Of a stretch of 64,000 nt of DNA, positions 46,801-59,700 are shown piece by piece (the stretch's first letter is position 1; every line of letters starts with the position of its first letter). A model generated the notes under the pieces. The model had not been told where the DNA came from. It was given only the letters and a program-made list of their open reading frames with translations, and made no database searches. The stretch comes from Cloeon dipterum (Eukaryota > Arthropoda > Insecta > Ephemeroptera > Baetidae), in the NCBI RefSeq assembly GCF_949628265.1, contig NC_088788.1, forward strand, positions 23,236,335-23,300,334, in the 5' to 3' direction. Both the position numbers and the translations under genes were made by a program.

Positions 46801-48950
46801 TTTTTCCGCATTTTAACGGGATTCCTTGAATTCCCACCATTTCGGGAGGATTCTATTAGTTTTTGATGATAATTAGAGCTTACTTAGTACAACTTGTTTA
46901 ACGCAGGAATTTAATTCCTCGTCTCAAAACGCATCTTCCAATTTAAGGGTGGAATGGACAAATGTAACGAAGCCTTCGAAGAATAGGAAAGGACTCTCAA
47001 ATGATTGGCTTCTCAAAAATGGTGTAATTAATTAATCAAAAACCCTCATGAACCCCGATAGTCGTTAAAACTCAGAGGCTCACGAAACTTAAAAGTCCCG
47101 TAAGTTGCTTAGAGACTACTGAATATCTAATTAACATAACTTTTTCCGAAGAATTGGCTTGAAAATAAATGAGCCCAAGATCAGACCTAATTTCTGGAAC
47201 ACAAACATGAAATCCACCCCTTATTCTTCACGTTTTTTTGCTGCATGCTCTATCAAAAGTAGATTGAAATATTTGTCATTTTAAACTGTAGAAGTTTTAA
47301 CTGCTTTAGCCTAAATTATAAATTACGCAGCAAAAAAATTCAAATTACACAAAAACGTGAAACAAAGTGTCGTAAAATCCTTTTGAGCTAAAATAAAACA
47401 CTTAAATCTCCCCAAATGTTTCTTAACTATTAAACCTACTTCAAGTTGAATAACTAATTTTCCTAATTTTCAATAACTGCACCCATTTAATCTAAAAATT
47501 TAGGCAAGCTTAATTTTTTTACAATGAGTGAAAATAAAAAAAATGCTACAAATAAGTGTCCAGTAACTTTGAATAAATTAACCATTAAAGACGATTTCTT
47601 CAAATTGATATTTTATTAGTATTTTGGAATGTATATATCAAATGAAGTATTTTGACATGTATGACAGCAATTTATAGCAAAATAATGGCAAATATTCACT
47701 TTTATTTGCAGCATAAAAAATAATAAAATCTACATTTTTCCAACTAATTAAAAAAGTGTCCAACAAGGTTTTGAAAATATTTACCCTATTTTTCGACGTT
47801 AAGACCATCATGAATTTGAACCTAAAAGTTGTTATTTGATAGCTCCTTGCGCGAAACATAATAATGCTGATATATATTTCGTACTAGGGCATTACACTTT
47901 GTGAGGTGTGGTCATTTAGCAGATCATAATATTATTTGAATTTTTTACTAGAAAAATTGAGAAGCACGATTTCTTGCGCGCCCACAAATTTGACGCGGGA
48001 TCTCTATTTTTGACGGCTTATGTACTCATTCCTTTATTATGGGGTAGAAGCAAGCAAAGGCCTCTCTGTGCACGCGGACAGCTTATCATCAAGAGGTGAA
48101 AAATCAACACCGGACTCTCCTCGGTATATTTTCCACGCGATTTCAATAAAGCTCGTCAGTATAAAATGCATGCTTGATATTCGGGTTTAATACCACATGG
48201 CCGCACACGCAGAGATAATTCGTCAGCGTGTGTATGCGCGCTCCAATCAACAGCGTTCATCTCTTAAATGAACCTGGTAATAATCGACACTTACTTAAGA
48301 TCTCACTCCTCTGATGCATGCAACTAGCAATTTCCTGTGCTTTTACGTTTTGAACAATCGTTTCATCCATTTTTATTGAGATATCGCGGAGCTGGCACGT
48401 TTTCTTCACGTAATTTATAACAACGTTGTTTGAAACAAATGCAGCAGTAAAATTCGTGATTATTTTCAATTTAGGATTTACCAGGCCACATGAACTACAA
48501 GGATATTGTAGTATAGGATGAGAAAAGACCGAAACATTTTACTAATAAAATTGGTGGGAAATGAAAATTAAATTTTGGTTCGCATAGATACTATCAAAAT
48601 GTTAGTTTTAGAATGACCAAATTTAGCAAAAGAGATATATAAAATTCATCTGGATCTACTGCACTAAACTTTTAACGTTAAAAATTGATAAAATGCTTAA
48701 AAATGAATATATTTTTAGCAAAACTTTTTTAAATGGCATAAAGTTTAATGTTTTCTCCGCTCTACTACATTTGTATTTTACGATGGAAATTATGATCATG
48801 CTAATTTTGTCCAACGATTCTTTATTAAATTGACTGCTAAATATTATGATATTTGTCGCCGTAAAACATTAAATTCAAACCAATCGGTAGAGGGACATTT
48901 AAATAAAATACCTATTATCAATCAGCAATTTCCGAATTCCTGTATTATAT
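46801..48950. other. AT-rich DNA, nothing recognised
   Basis: Strongly AT-rich with no coding signal, no RNA gene and no repeat I can define. A somewhat richer patch at about 47990-48260 resembles the neighbouring islands. Confidence 0.5.
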
Positions 48951-49221
48951 TTTAAGCCGTTCGAGACACTTCTCCTACCTTTCAAGCGCCGCGGGGCCGT
49001 ATTTTGACGGCGAAAGATCTGCCCTTAATAAACAATCACGTGCGTTCTCGCTTCATGAGGAGAGAAGGACCTCACAACAGCATCTCACGGATAAATATCT
49101 CACACCGCGGTATAAAATAATAACCAAACACCTCACTCATATTTATTTATTAGGACCGCCCTCACAGCACAAACAGCCGCACATCTCACATGAGAATGAA
49201 GGAGAAGATACCTTAGCGCGG

Positions 49222-49225
<4 letters not shown>

Positions 49226-49305
<80 letters not shown>
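49226..49305. repeat. (GA)n microsatellite, ~80 bp
   Basis: About 40 uninterrupted GA units. Translations of this stretch are repeat artefacts. Long GA tracts can be bound by GAGA factor or CLAMP in flies. Confidence 0.97.
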
Positions 49306-49309
<4 letters not shown>

Positions 49310-51127
49310 TGTGAAAAACTCCTCTCGCAAGCCGCCAGTCGCAACGGGAAAAATATAATACGGCGGAGTTTGCAGTTACTCACGTCCGTATTGAATTTTT
49401 CTCTCTCATCTCTCGTTGTTTAATGACCCCGAATCAAAATTACACACTTTGATCCGTCGTGCTGCTGCTGCGTTTGCCGGCTTGGCGGGTTTTGCGCTTA
49501 ATTAATGATTTTGGCCCATGAATTATTGCCGCTCGATAATAAATAATCGGTATAATTGTTATTCTCTCCGTCGGGATGCGTCGGGCAATATTTTAAACTA
49601 ACACCATCATGAGAAAATGGCTTTCAATTTGTTTTCCTCGCTCGCTCGCTCGTTCACTCGCTGGTGCCGGGGCTTAAGTGATTGTAATGAATAAAATCAT
49701 AATAAATTTTAGTGCTCGTTGAAATTGGATTACAGTCGGAAAGGAGATGGTTTAAAAACTGGACAGGTCAGAATTTTAGCATTTTGAAATTTGCATCTCA
49801 TTTACATGGAGTATTTTAAAGTATTTTAAATCTGGTATGTTAACATTTTAAAAAAATCCATACATACAGGTTAAATTATTACTTAATTGAAAATCAATTA
49901 AATCCTAGCTACGGCTATTTAAAAATTACTGTAAAATATTTCCTTAGCTGATGAAAATGGTTGGTTCCTTTTATCTTTTATCATTAGCCTCCTCAGCATG
50001 ACAATTTATTCAGATTCAATTTCATCAGTTTTTTTCAAAGCTGAATTTAAGATTCGAGAGAGCCACGGGAGTGGAAACGCGATAAGGTAGCAATAAAAAT
50101 GCAATTATTCAAAGTTCAAAGCTGCTGTCCATCCTGTGTCACACAAGCTGAGCCGGTTGCCTACCCACTCAGCCGCACGTACCACAGTAAAAATGCATGA
50201 TGCGAGGAAGCTGACTCCGGGTGGCTCCTCTCGGAAATGAGAGACTGCGTGACGAACAAGATTTTACGCGTAAACGGTCGCGATAGATAAAATAAATGAG
50301 CGCTCGGCCAGATTATTATTGTATGTAATTTCGCCTGGTTAATTTAAAAGATAAGCGATCTGTCTGCTGCCGCCGCCGCATGCGAGAGAATTATTATTTT
50401 AACAAGGGGAACTGCTGCCAAGGTGGAGTGAAAAAAATATTAAAAACGACCGCTGCAAAAGAAGACCAGGCCATAGAAAGATATCTTTGGGTTGTGAATT
50501 ATAGACGTGGAAAATGTGATTGCGTGATGTTAAGTGTCGAGTCCGTTAAATTAGCACCAGAATTGTTTATTATTTGAAGCAAATCATTAGAATCTTTTAA
50601 ACCAATTAGCCAGGCGACCCATAAACAGTAGTATAAATCAAAACAAAAGTTAAATGATATTTGATTTTTGTCTAGATAATTCATGTAATTCTCATACTTT
50701 TAAATTTATCGGGGAGTATCCTGAAACCCATATAAATCTCACGAAGAAATAGATTCAGCTGAGGGGCTCATTTTGCCATCACGATTAACTAATGAGCTCG
50801 GGTTAGATTCTTTGAGTGCGACAGTGGCCCTGCAAGTTAAATTAGCTCATTACTATAAAATGTTCATTGTTATTTCTTGGCTTGCTCACACCATCTGCTG
50901 CATTCGTTATTTTAGGGAAACAATAGCCTCAATTTAGACTTCAGTGATTTTCAGTGGTCGTAGGAATTCAATTTAAAGCGGTTCTTGGGCTATGGCGAAG
51001 ACAGACGTGCAGTCGATTGTTTAAATTTCACAACCCTAGAGATATCGTGTTTTTGTCGGAGGTGCGAGCTGTTTATCTGTTTCTCTTTTAATTACCATGA
51101 AAGCTATTCATTTATCACGGACAGGTA

Positions 51128-51129
<2 letters not shown>

Positions 51130-51183
<54 letters not shown>
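51130..51183. repeat. (CT)n microsatellite, ~54 bp
   Basis: About 25 CT units, the reverse complement of the GA array 1.9 kb upstream. The two could pair in a single transcript. Confidence 0.97.
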
Positions 51184-51185
<2 letters not shown>

Positions 51186-51301
51186 GATGATATTTGCCGA
51201 GGTGTTCGACACTCTGTTAATATGAAATATGGTCGGTGATGAAGCACAACTTCTTATGGTTAGCACCGTCATCGTGCTGCGGACGGAATACATTAACGCG
51301 C

Positions 51302-51317
51302 CCGGCCGGCCGGCCGG
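51302..51317. repeat. (CCGG)4 tract
   Basis: Four perfect CCGG units inside a GC-rich island. A matching (GGCC)4 lies at 59385. Confidence 0.9.
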
Positions 51318-51530
51318 CTGGGTGGGAGGGCTGTCCATAAATAACAATACCAGCCACAAGGGCTAATTGATTTCAAGCCAACAAAGCTACCGCACGCATC
51401 ACGCAAACTGCTGGCTGCTTTTATTTAGTCTCGCGCGCCATGCCATAGCCCTCGCCGATGGACGCGCGGCGCATTCAAAACCGCTGATTGCTGGATTGTA
51501 ATTAAGCCCCCCGATACTCTTCAGCCAGGC

Positions 51531-54500
51531 TTGAATTTCTCGCTGTCTTCAAAGGTTTTTTCTATGCCATTGACATTTTCATTTAGTCCATTGTGTCTGA
51601 TGTTTCTGCGCGTGACATGGTGATGTTGCACCTTTGAGATGACACTTATTTTTAACAATAACGGTGTTTGATAAAGCAATGATTGAAAAAACTTTTGCAA
51701 AATGAATACGACTTTTGTTTGCTGAATATTCATAAAACAAACAAGGAATTCCTGGAAAGATAAAAAAGATTTGTCAATTAATTAGAAATATTAAAATTTT
51801 CAACTGAACTGATGAGAATAAATACAACAAACAATGGAAAATACTTTTTGATGCTAATATGTATATTAAAGAATAGGCAAATAAAATCATTCTAAAACAA
51901 TGATAACAAGAAATAATTTTCCATCTCGTCTCACTAAAACATAAAAATGAAACAATTATGTAGTTGCACTGATCAATTGCAACTTGTCACCGGTGCGATT
52001 TTTGCATTTAAAATCAGACGTAAAAATACACAATTTTATTTGTGATATTAGAGAATCATTATTAGTCACATATTGTTGTATATATTGTTGTTTATTCTCA
52101 CTTATATCAATAAAATAAAAATCACATATGTAATATATCATGTAAAACATATCATCCTGTTAATTAACTGCTCGTTGGATCGCAATGTTAAGGCATTACT
52201 AGCAGCGTCAATGGGAGATATTTGAGGATATAGGATGAATATGTATGGGAATCTTTTTTAACAATAAAGCTTTTATAAAAGTTCCCAATTCATACACTAT
52301 TAAATTGTGAACTATTAATGTTGCGTTTGAAAATAAAATAGCTTCTGGCATGAACAAAAAATACATCTTTTCGTTGATTTAAATAATATTTGTGCTTTTT
52401 GCAACGGATTGTAATCTAACAGAACTCTCACTAACTTTTGACCTCTCACAGCTGTAATACTAAACTCAACTTATACGTCTGTCTGCTTGTAAGTGAGAAA
52501 AATCATCACCTGCCCTTTGCCTCACACCTTGTTTCGTGCTTCAAATGCCGCGGGGATCTCGCGGCTGCTTTTCAATTTGGGAATTAAGCCGTGCTGACAG
52601 CCAAGAGAGCATAATATTATATATACAAAACTTAGTTACTTGAATTCATATTCCCATCATCCTTGTCCAAAGTGTGCTCGCACCCTATCATTAGCACACG
52701 AGATTTCTCTCCTCTCATTTTAGGAACCCGCGAGCGAATCCAACATCTAATAGCTTTTTTGGTTATTTATTTGGTGAAGCTTTCCGTTTGATTGTACTAA
52801 TATTTGAGTTTTCTGGAATCATTATTTTTTGGTTAATTATTATGTCCTTTTATTTATTTATTTTTCAGTTTTAAAATTAACGTTTTTATTTAACTTAAAA
52901 TAAAACTGAAGGGTATTATTTATTTACTATATTCACAAAAAAATATCTATTAATGGATTTTTCATGGAATGCCTCGTTCATTTATTTTCTGGTCTGTTAG
53001 CGTTAGGTTAAAAGTTTATTAATAAAATAATTCTAAGCACGTTTACTCTGGACAGCATTCAGCTGCTTGCTCATCAGCAGTACTATGCCTGCAAAATAAA
53101 ATCCACACTATTGTGTTAAAGTATAGCAGAGGATTCTGAATCACCATCCGTTGAAAATTATTGATATTTTTTTGATAAAATATAAAAAAAACAAGTTGTG
53201 AGTTATGAAGAATATCCCCCTCCTGTGAGGATATTCTTGCAAAATTCACAAGCCCAAAAATCAAATTCTCTAATATTTTTATATTTCAAATTAAAAATTT
53301 TCTATTTGGATGAGAATCTTATGTTTACAGAAACTAGATTCGAATTGATGAATACTTTCCTTAAGACCTGCTCAAACACCGCTAATCCGAAAATCTTATC
53401 ACTGCTCGGGAGTGAAAGAGAAAACCACCCCCTGTTGCCTGTCTACACTAAAACCGATTAATTAAGTCCTCTCATGGGTGTCTTCATTTTTGCCACGACA
53501 GTAGGTAACAAAATACGTACAAAGGAGTCGCATTTCACACGTATTCACATACACGCCGTGGGCAGATTGATTTTCCGCCAAAACAAGCTTTACTGCTCGC
53601 TTCCACTGCTGGTCTTTTCAATTTCCATCCGCGTCAGAGGGGTTGCTCGTTGTGGAAACGGAATCGCACACACCCAACAGAGGGTTGCCAGTCAAAGGTA
53701 TCGGACCGAGTGAATTTGCGCGAGGAGGCGTATTATTTTGTCAAATGAAACGCGACACCGAGGACGGCCAGGGCTCCGTTTCGCCTCTGCCGCTGCGCGC
53801 GTGCAGTCATTCAGTCTCGAACGTTGCGCACCGCGTATAATTCAATACAAAATTATCACATGCAGACGAGACAGTGTTTGAACACAGTGGTGAGTTGATT
53901 ATCCATCAATCCGTCCATCAGTCAGTCGCGGTGCCACGGGAGGGAGCATGACAATGGCGAGACTCCCCCGCTGCGTGTACGCCGCACACAAAGGCTGCGC
54001 ACTGGGGTGTTTGCATATTAACTCTCTCAAAGCCAGCACACACGTACACGTTCACACTCGTGCACTTATTATTACTCTGCAGCTACCGAGACAAATAAGT
54101 GGGAAAATCCGAAAAATTACTGCACATTTCAATTATTTTAAACAAACTAGACATTGGCATAGAATGGTTTATTTGAATATGCAGAAAAGTAAAAAAGTGA
54201 TCATTGCGACCTGGTTTTCATGAAAATATTTCAGTTTTAAGCTTTAAGAAAAACTCGCCAACATTGTTGCACCCAATCAATTTTCGAATCCGGATTCTCT
54301 GCGGTCAGATACCACGAAGCAATTACCCTATGTCGTGCGTAATCCTCTTAAACACTAATGATAAGGCACGCGGCGAAACTCATTCATGTGCCCGCTTACA
54401 CGCGCAACATATTTATAGGGTGTATAGGTGCCATTATTCTCATTTGTATTTTGGCCAAACGAACGACACTCTAATCAGCTTTTGTCAAGAGGATTATGGG

Positions 54501-55237
54501 GTTTTGCAATGCCACCTCTCATTCATTCTCGTTTCGTACCTGTAAAACACCGTGGGAAACGACAATCAATGCTGGATTTTCTGATATTTGAGCCTGCACA
54601 CAGAGAACTTAAAATCCGTTTTAATTTTTAACTTTACAAATCTGGCTAAAACAAATAATACGCTTTTTTTAAATAATGAAGACAAATATGGGAAGGAAAA
54701 ATATACAAAATATTCTGAGTTAAATTTTTGAAGCGCAGAAATGTTACCGAGATGTGACAGCGACAGCGACTGTTGCTTGCGCATTTAAATTTAATGCATG
54801 GTGTGCAAACGTTTGTAAAAAATGATCAATTTTCCATGGAGACTACTGGTTTTCACTATGGGTCATTCGCGATTCGTTTTGGCCGTTTGCGGCAGGTGAA
54901 GTTGAGCCGAGAATACGCCCTCATTTCACGCGTATTTTGAATTGGTCACGCCGGCAGTGTGTCTGCACGTGGCACTTTGTGATGGAAATTTCCTCACTCT
55001 CTCGTCACGAGCAGTGTCACAGTTTAACTTGTAAGCAACATTTTTATTTTTAAGTCTTAAAATGAGGCAAGGAAGGAAGAACATTGAAAATAGCTTAAGA
55101 GTTAACTATTTAAACTTTTTCAACAAAGTACTGCGAAATGAATCATAAGTATCATAACAAACAATAAGAAATGTACAGCAAGATAAATACTTCGAGGAAA
55201 AGAAAAATCCTTTAGGGGTGAATTTTCTTTCAAATGA
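51531..55237. other. AT-rich DNA with one GC-richer island
   Basis: No gene seen. 51530-53450 is AT-rich. An island at about 53480-54080 holds CpG-rich sequence and overlapping open stretches in several frames, with no preferred frame and no recognisable motif. 54860-55020 is a smaller patch. Confidence 0.4.
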
Positions 55238-55459
55238 TTTTCAACGATTGCTGTTTCAAAATTCTCTGCAGCTAATACTATGGGGCTATGAATTTTGTTT
55301 TTCAGGTACACAGTATACCGCTGATGATGCCAGCGGAGTCGAAACAGCTGCTATGTGCAGGCAGTATGAGAGCGTGTGATATTAATATTATTTTAAAAAA
55401 AATTCAATTTGCTGGCCTTTCATGCCTATACTTGTTCGTTTCTGGGAGTAGCCATTGTT
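55238..55459. repeat. Dispersed ~220-bp repeat, copy 2
   Basis: Same family and orientation as 20957-21173. Ends GGGAGTAGCCATTGT. The middle reads CTGATGATGCCAGCGGAGTC followed by GAAACAGCTGCT, which is fuller than copy 1. It lies in the gene-free region. Confidence 0.8.
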
Positions 55460-57740
55460 AAAACATTTTAAGGAAAAATAATGTTGAAAAGCATCGGCAA
55501 AATTTTGGAAAAAATGTAGTTTTAGTGTTCAGATTTAATTTTGTGCGAGTTCTTGTGTTTAGAAAATTGTTAAAAATAATACAATAGAAGGTAAAATGTT
55601 AATATGACCTTCAAAGGAGGATTGATTTATCTTTAAAAAGTTAAGTTTGGAATGAAATATATAAGGATGCCAATACAAAAACCTGAAAATCATGGAATTT
55701 TAGAAATCAGCCGCGCACTTGCGGACCAACGCTAAAACAAAGAGAGTAGCCAAGATCATCATTGATGATTAGGATACATCACCTCAGATCCTTGCCGATT
55801 GTTCGATCTAAATAACTTGCGCAAAAAAGGGAACCACAACAAGCAACACAACAAATCATTGAATTGAAATTGAATATGTGACATATAGTAACTTATGAAA
55901 TCTTACTACTGGCTGCTATCTCCAAGATCCGGCGCGCTTTTCTGCTTACCACAGCTGCCGAATATAAATAAAAAAATCAATAAACCTTCAAATAATTATT
56001 TTTCTGACAAACATGTGTTATTTTCATTCAAGATTTTCAACAAAGTCCATAACCTTAAAAGACTTTTAGAACAACCGTTCAGTTGAGACTTATTGATAGT
56101 TTCATATAAGTTTTTAAACTTGTCATTTTGTGTGCAGGCCGGAACAATCATGATGACCAATTAAATGATGTAGTAATTTAATTTCATTTGATAAACGTTA
56201 ATCGCAAAGTTTTGCTGGTCAAATCTGAAGGAATTAAAAAGGAAATGAAAGGAGTCTTGAATCGAAATTTTAATACAATGCTCTATATAGCTCTCAAGGG
56301 GCGGATTCTAGGAAATAAAACGTATTAATTTTCCACCTGTCGGAAAGCACAGCCCCCGCTGGAAGCGTTTTATTCCAGCCAAAGACCAATCAGGTTGCAG
56401 AATGCGAGAGCGCAAAAAGCGCACGTTCCGCGAGTATATTATGTCATGTCGCATGCAAATGTACACACAAAGTTGATGACAAACGCGAGCGGCCGCGGGT
56501 GGTGCGGTGCAGTGGGGGTGAACGAAAAGCTGTACATAATACACAGAATGTAACGATGAAGCAGCGTATTACACGCGTCACATATAAATGACAGAGCGCA
56601 GCCTCTAAATTTCCACGAATTACGCACCCTGCTGCTCGGAGAGCATGTCATTAAATAAGGGGATGTCTCCCGTGTCACCAACCACCCTGCCCGGCGGGGT
56701 GCATAACTCGCAAGGCTGAACGCGTGGCCGGCGGCGACGACGGCCCATTGTGCGCCGTTTGCGGGCTCACAGCAGAGGAACCGCGTGCGCGATGGCCGAA
56801 ATTAATGGTGCAGAGCTATTTTCGCCAGCCACAAAAGTCGCTGCTTGCTCTTGCAGCGAGAAAGGGAGTGTTATCCCGCGACGTCTTTGTCCGTTTCTGC
56901 GCGACTTGTGCCGAATAGAGGCCTTCGCTTAAAATCTTATTTTTGTTTGCCGCATGTACTATAAGTTTTTTATTCAATCAAAATTGATTTATTGCTCACC
57001 AGCACTGCGCAATAATAATAAAAAAAGCGCCAAAGCAGAAATTATTTTGAATCGTATTTTATCACCTCCATTCCTTGCTTTTGACAATTTTTAACCTCAA
57101 TATTTGGCTACAGAAGTGGAAAGGATTTTGATGAATATAATTTCAATTAAACTATAATATTACTTTCAAAAATTCTTCTCTAGATGGTTTGATCAAGATG
57201 GCCTAAAAGTGAACATTTGTAAAAAAAACCGTGTGCTTCTTCTGGACAGCAGCTGTTCCGGCCCCTCAGGAACCATCATCAGCATATATAGTTGTGCCTC
57301 TGCAAAACAAAGTTAAAGATTCACGGGATCCGACCAATGAAAACGATCGACTACAATAATTTCTGAGCTTATGTACAATATTAAGAGAAAGTGAAGCTAT
57401 CTTCTTAAACCTCGCCACTCACCCTCATTGTGACACAACTTCCCCGTACAAAATAAATCGCAAAATAATTCCAAAACTCAGTTGAAGCTATTTCAAAGGG
57501 TATAAAATTGTGCTTCTTAATATATCACGAAAAAACTAAATGCAGGATTTATAGCGTATATACCTCGATGACGGCCGCTATATACTGTCACCCAATAAAA
57601 AAATTATTCTTGTGGCAATGTCACTTTGAAATAAATGTTGACTTTTTTTAGTTTCCCAATAGAATTCTAGAACATATACTCATGAATTGAGAATAAAATG
57701 AATTTAAACTAATGAGGACGTAATCTACGGAAAAGGAGAT
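55460..57740. other. AT-rich DNA plus a CpG-rich island
   Basis: 55460-56300 is AT-rich with nothing seen. The island at about 56310-56930 is CpG-rich and holds one protein-like open stretch, listed separately. 56930-57740 returns to AT-rich sequence. Confidence 0.4.
56649..56918 (+). other. Coding-like stretch with paired CxxC motifs
   Basis: Frame open from at least 56649 to the stop at 56916-56918. The last ~60 codons contain CAVCG, then a basic/hydrophobic stretch (KLMVQSYFRQPQKSLLALAA), then FCATCAE, i.e. a C-x2-C ... C-x2-C spacing that could bind zinc. There is no nearby in-frame ATG, so it would have to be a spliced terminal exon. CpG-rich islands give long open frames by chance, and I recognise no family. 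Confidence 0.2.
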
Positions 57741-57891
57741 GTGTTAGGAAAGATGATATATATATTCAAAAGCAAAAAGAAGTGGTATAGTTTCATTCTG
57801 ATTGACAAAGGAAGTCGTGGCAGCTATAGAGCAAGTTTCACGCGGACCTTTGGACGGATTGTGAGTGCGAGAAGTGTGGGCCCGTGCTCAG

Positions 57892-58072
57892 GGCAGGGGA
57901 GCAGCCGCGGCAAAAGGAGCACCCACCCGAAGCTGCTTACTCATGCAGGCGAAACAATGCGAGGCGTGGACACCCTGAGCTCGCGGGGCTCCCTGCATGG
58001 CGACGAACCCCCACAGGGACCCGCACCCTGGCCACTGCTCGAGGATTATGCGCAGCTTTCGCGTCCTGTCAG
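57892..58072 (+). other. Possible exon of an unidentified gene
   Basis: A GC-rich open stretch bounded by a possible acceptor (GTGCTCAG ending at 57891) and donor (CTGTCAG|GTGACA at 58073). In one frame it reads protein-like, with RGVDTLSSRGSLHGDEPPQG and WPLLEDYAQLSRPVR, and has G/C at most third codon positions, unlike the surrounding AT-rich DNA. The acceptor has a poor pyrimidine tract. I recognise no family, and chance openness in GC-rich DNA is a real alternative. Confidence 0.25.
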
Positions 58073-59384
58073 GTGACAAATCACGAAAAACAAAAGCGCG
58101 GCGTGGCATCCGCGCGCGAAACAATAGCAGAGAGAAGCACACTAAGCGCCGCTTGACTCATTCCCTTTTATTTACATTCAGCATTTTGTTTTGAAACATT
58201 TACGGGTGGATGCATATACGGTTGCCATGCCGATTGAAATTGAATTACAGGGTTTCTGCGTAGTTTCATTGGAGTTTTATCATTTTAAAATAATTATTGA
58301 CATAATATGCGATGCTATTTTTACTTAGACTTAGAGTATTTGAATTATTTCAGCAGCCTATTCCTTATTTTTCTGCATCAATGGGAGTATAGCCATATAT
58401 ATCCTTAAATTCAACACTCCCTTACATAAGTTTTCTTTGAATATAAATAATAATAGCTAAATTTAAATTTATTTGTTAAGTTTAAGTTATATTTTCACTG
58501 CTAAGAGAAGCATTATTAGCGCCCAAAAGGTACATATATAATTATTGTTCTGTATTTTCCTCACGTGCCCAATTTGATCTTTCCGCATAGATACGCAGAT
58601 TTCAAGTGATAAAAGGCACCCTCGAAGTTAACAACAGTCGATCGCTGTTTTGAACTAATAATTAAATTAACTTTTGAAAGTGTGCAAGAACTACAGTTGA
58701 ACAAAAAGCCCTCTGTCGCTCCCTGACAGCTGGAATTCAAACAAACTATTTTCAAATTTAAATGTTAATAATCGTATAGACTTTACATAAACTATATCGA
58801 TGTAATACGAAACTCAACAAAACCCAAAAAGACGAAAGCAGGTGTCCCAAAACATCCGGCAAAAAATGATTTCTCATTATCCATCCGCGTCGAAACCATA
58901 TATAGAAAATTCGTATGGGAAAGCACAAATTGAAAATGGATCGTAAACGTGGCGGGCAGGTGTGTGCGTTAGCGTCCAAAAGCCAAGCAATCACGCCACG
59001 GATTACGATAATTTTCCACTCATAAAGAATGTTTATGTCCACATATCTGACGAGAAAAATTATGCACAGCTTTCACCGTGTTGCACGCGGCACACGAGGG
59101 CAGGAAAAGAGATTTTCACGCGCCGAGCAGAGAGAGAGAGATGATGGATGCCCTGTCAGTCACCCTGACGATTATCTGCTGGCCCGGCCGCGAGTCAAGT
59201 GGTCCGTCGGGTTTTCGCGCGCGATATTATTAAAAGGTGCGAAAATATTTCAACAGCGCAAATAAATTTTGATATCTCGCGCGCTTGTCTGCCGGCGTGC
59301 GGATAGTTTTTTAAACTGCTGCTAATAACACACGACGCGCCGCGCTGCCTGCTTTCGGTTATTAATTTTTTAATCTTTTCCCCT

Positions 59385-59400
59385 GGCCGGCCGGCCGGCC
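59385..59400. repeat. (GGCC)4 tract
   Basis: Four perfect GGCC units in a CpG-rich island, same motif as 51302. Confidence 0.9.
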
Positions 59401-59700
59401 GCCTTTGTGGGCATACGTATGAACGGACCGCGCGCTCACGATCTTGTTTATATTTAATAATGGCCCTCAGCTCTCGGTTTTTCTATAAACAGAGATGCTG
59501 AGCGCGGATAAAAATAATATTGCCGTGTTGGTACACACCTCCTGCGAGTGATGCCTTATTAGCAAAGCAAATGGGACCGCTATCGCGCGCTTCTCAATTA
59601 TTATATATGCTCTATAGCTGATGCCGCGGCGGACACCATAGCACACTCTCAAAGCGCAGGCGGCGGTTGACTTTGTTGGTGTATATTTTGAACGCCTTTA

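Larger units (their letters stand above)
48951..51530. promoter_or_regulatory. Candidate regulatory cluster (islands, GA/CT arrays)
   Basis: No gene seen. GC-richer islands at about 48960-49700, 50100-50400 and 51190-51510 carry homeobox-type cores (CTTAATTAATGATT near 49496, AATAAATAATCGG near 49540) beside CpG-rich sequence. Two long dinucleotide arrays and a (CCGG)4 tract are listed separately. The pattern suggests enhancers, but I have no conservation data. Confidence 0.35.
57741..59700. promoter_or_regulatory. Candidate regulatory cluster (islands, GGCC tract)
   Basis: No confirmed gene. CpG-rich islands at about 57830-58130 and 58920-59660 surround AT-rich DNA. The right island mixes GCGCGC runs with TTAAT/ATAAA cores and contains (GA)n at about 59129-59140. 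An exon-like piece in the left island is listed separately. Confidence 0.35.

Noticed and set aside
49133..51359. Open frames made of Arg-Glu or Ser-Leu repeats
   Set aside because: Translation artefacts of the (GA)n and (CT)n microsatellites.
54362..54377. TAAGGCACGCGGCGAA, a 12-nt match to the start of miR-124
   Set aside because: The mature miR-124 is almost invariant in animals; here the match breaks after 12 nt, and the upstream sequence does not form the expected hairpin arm. Probably chance.
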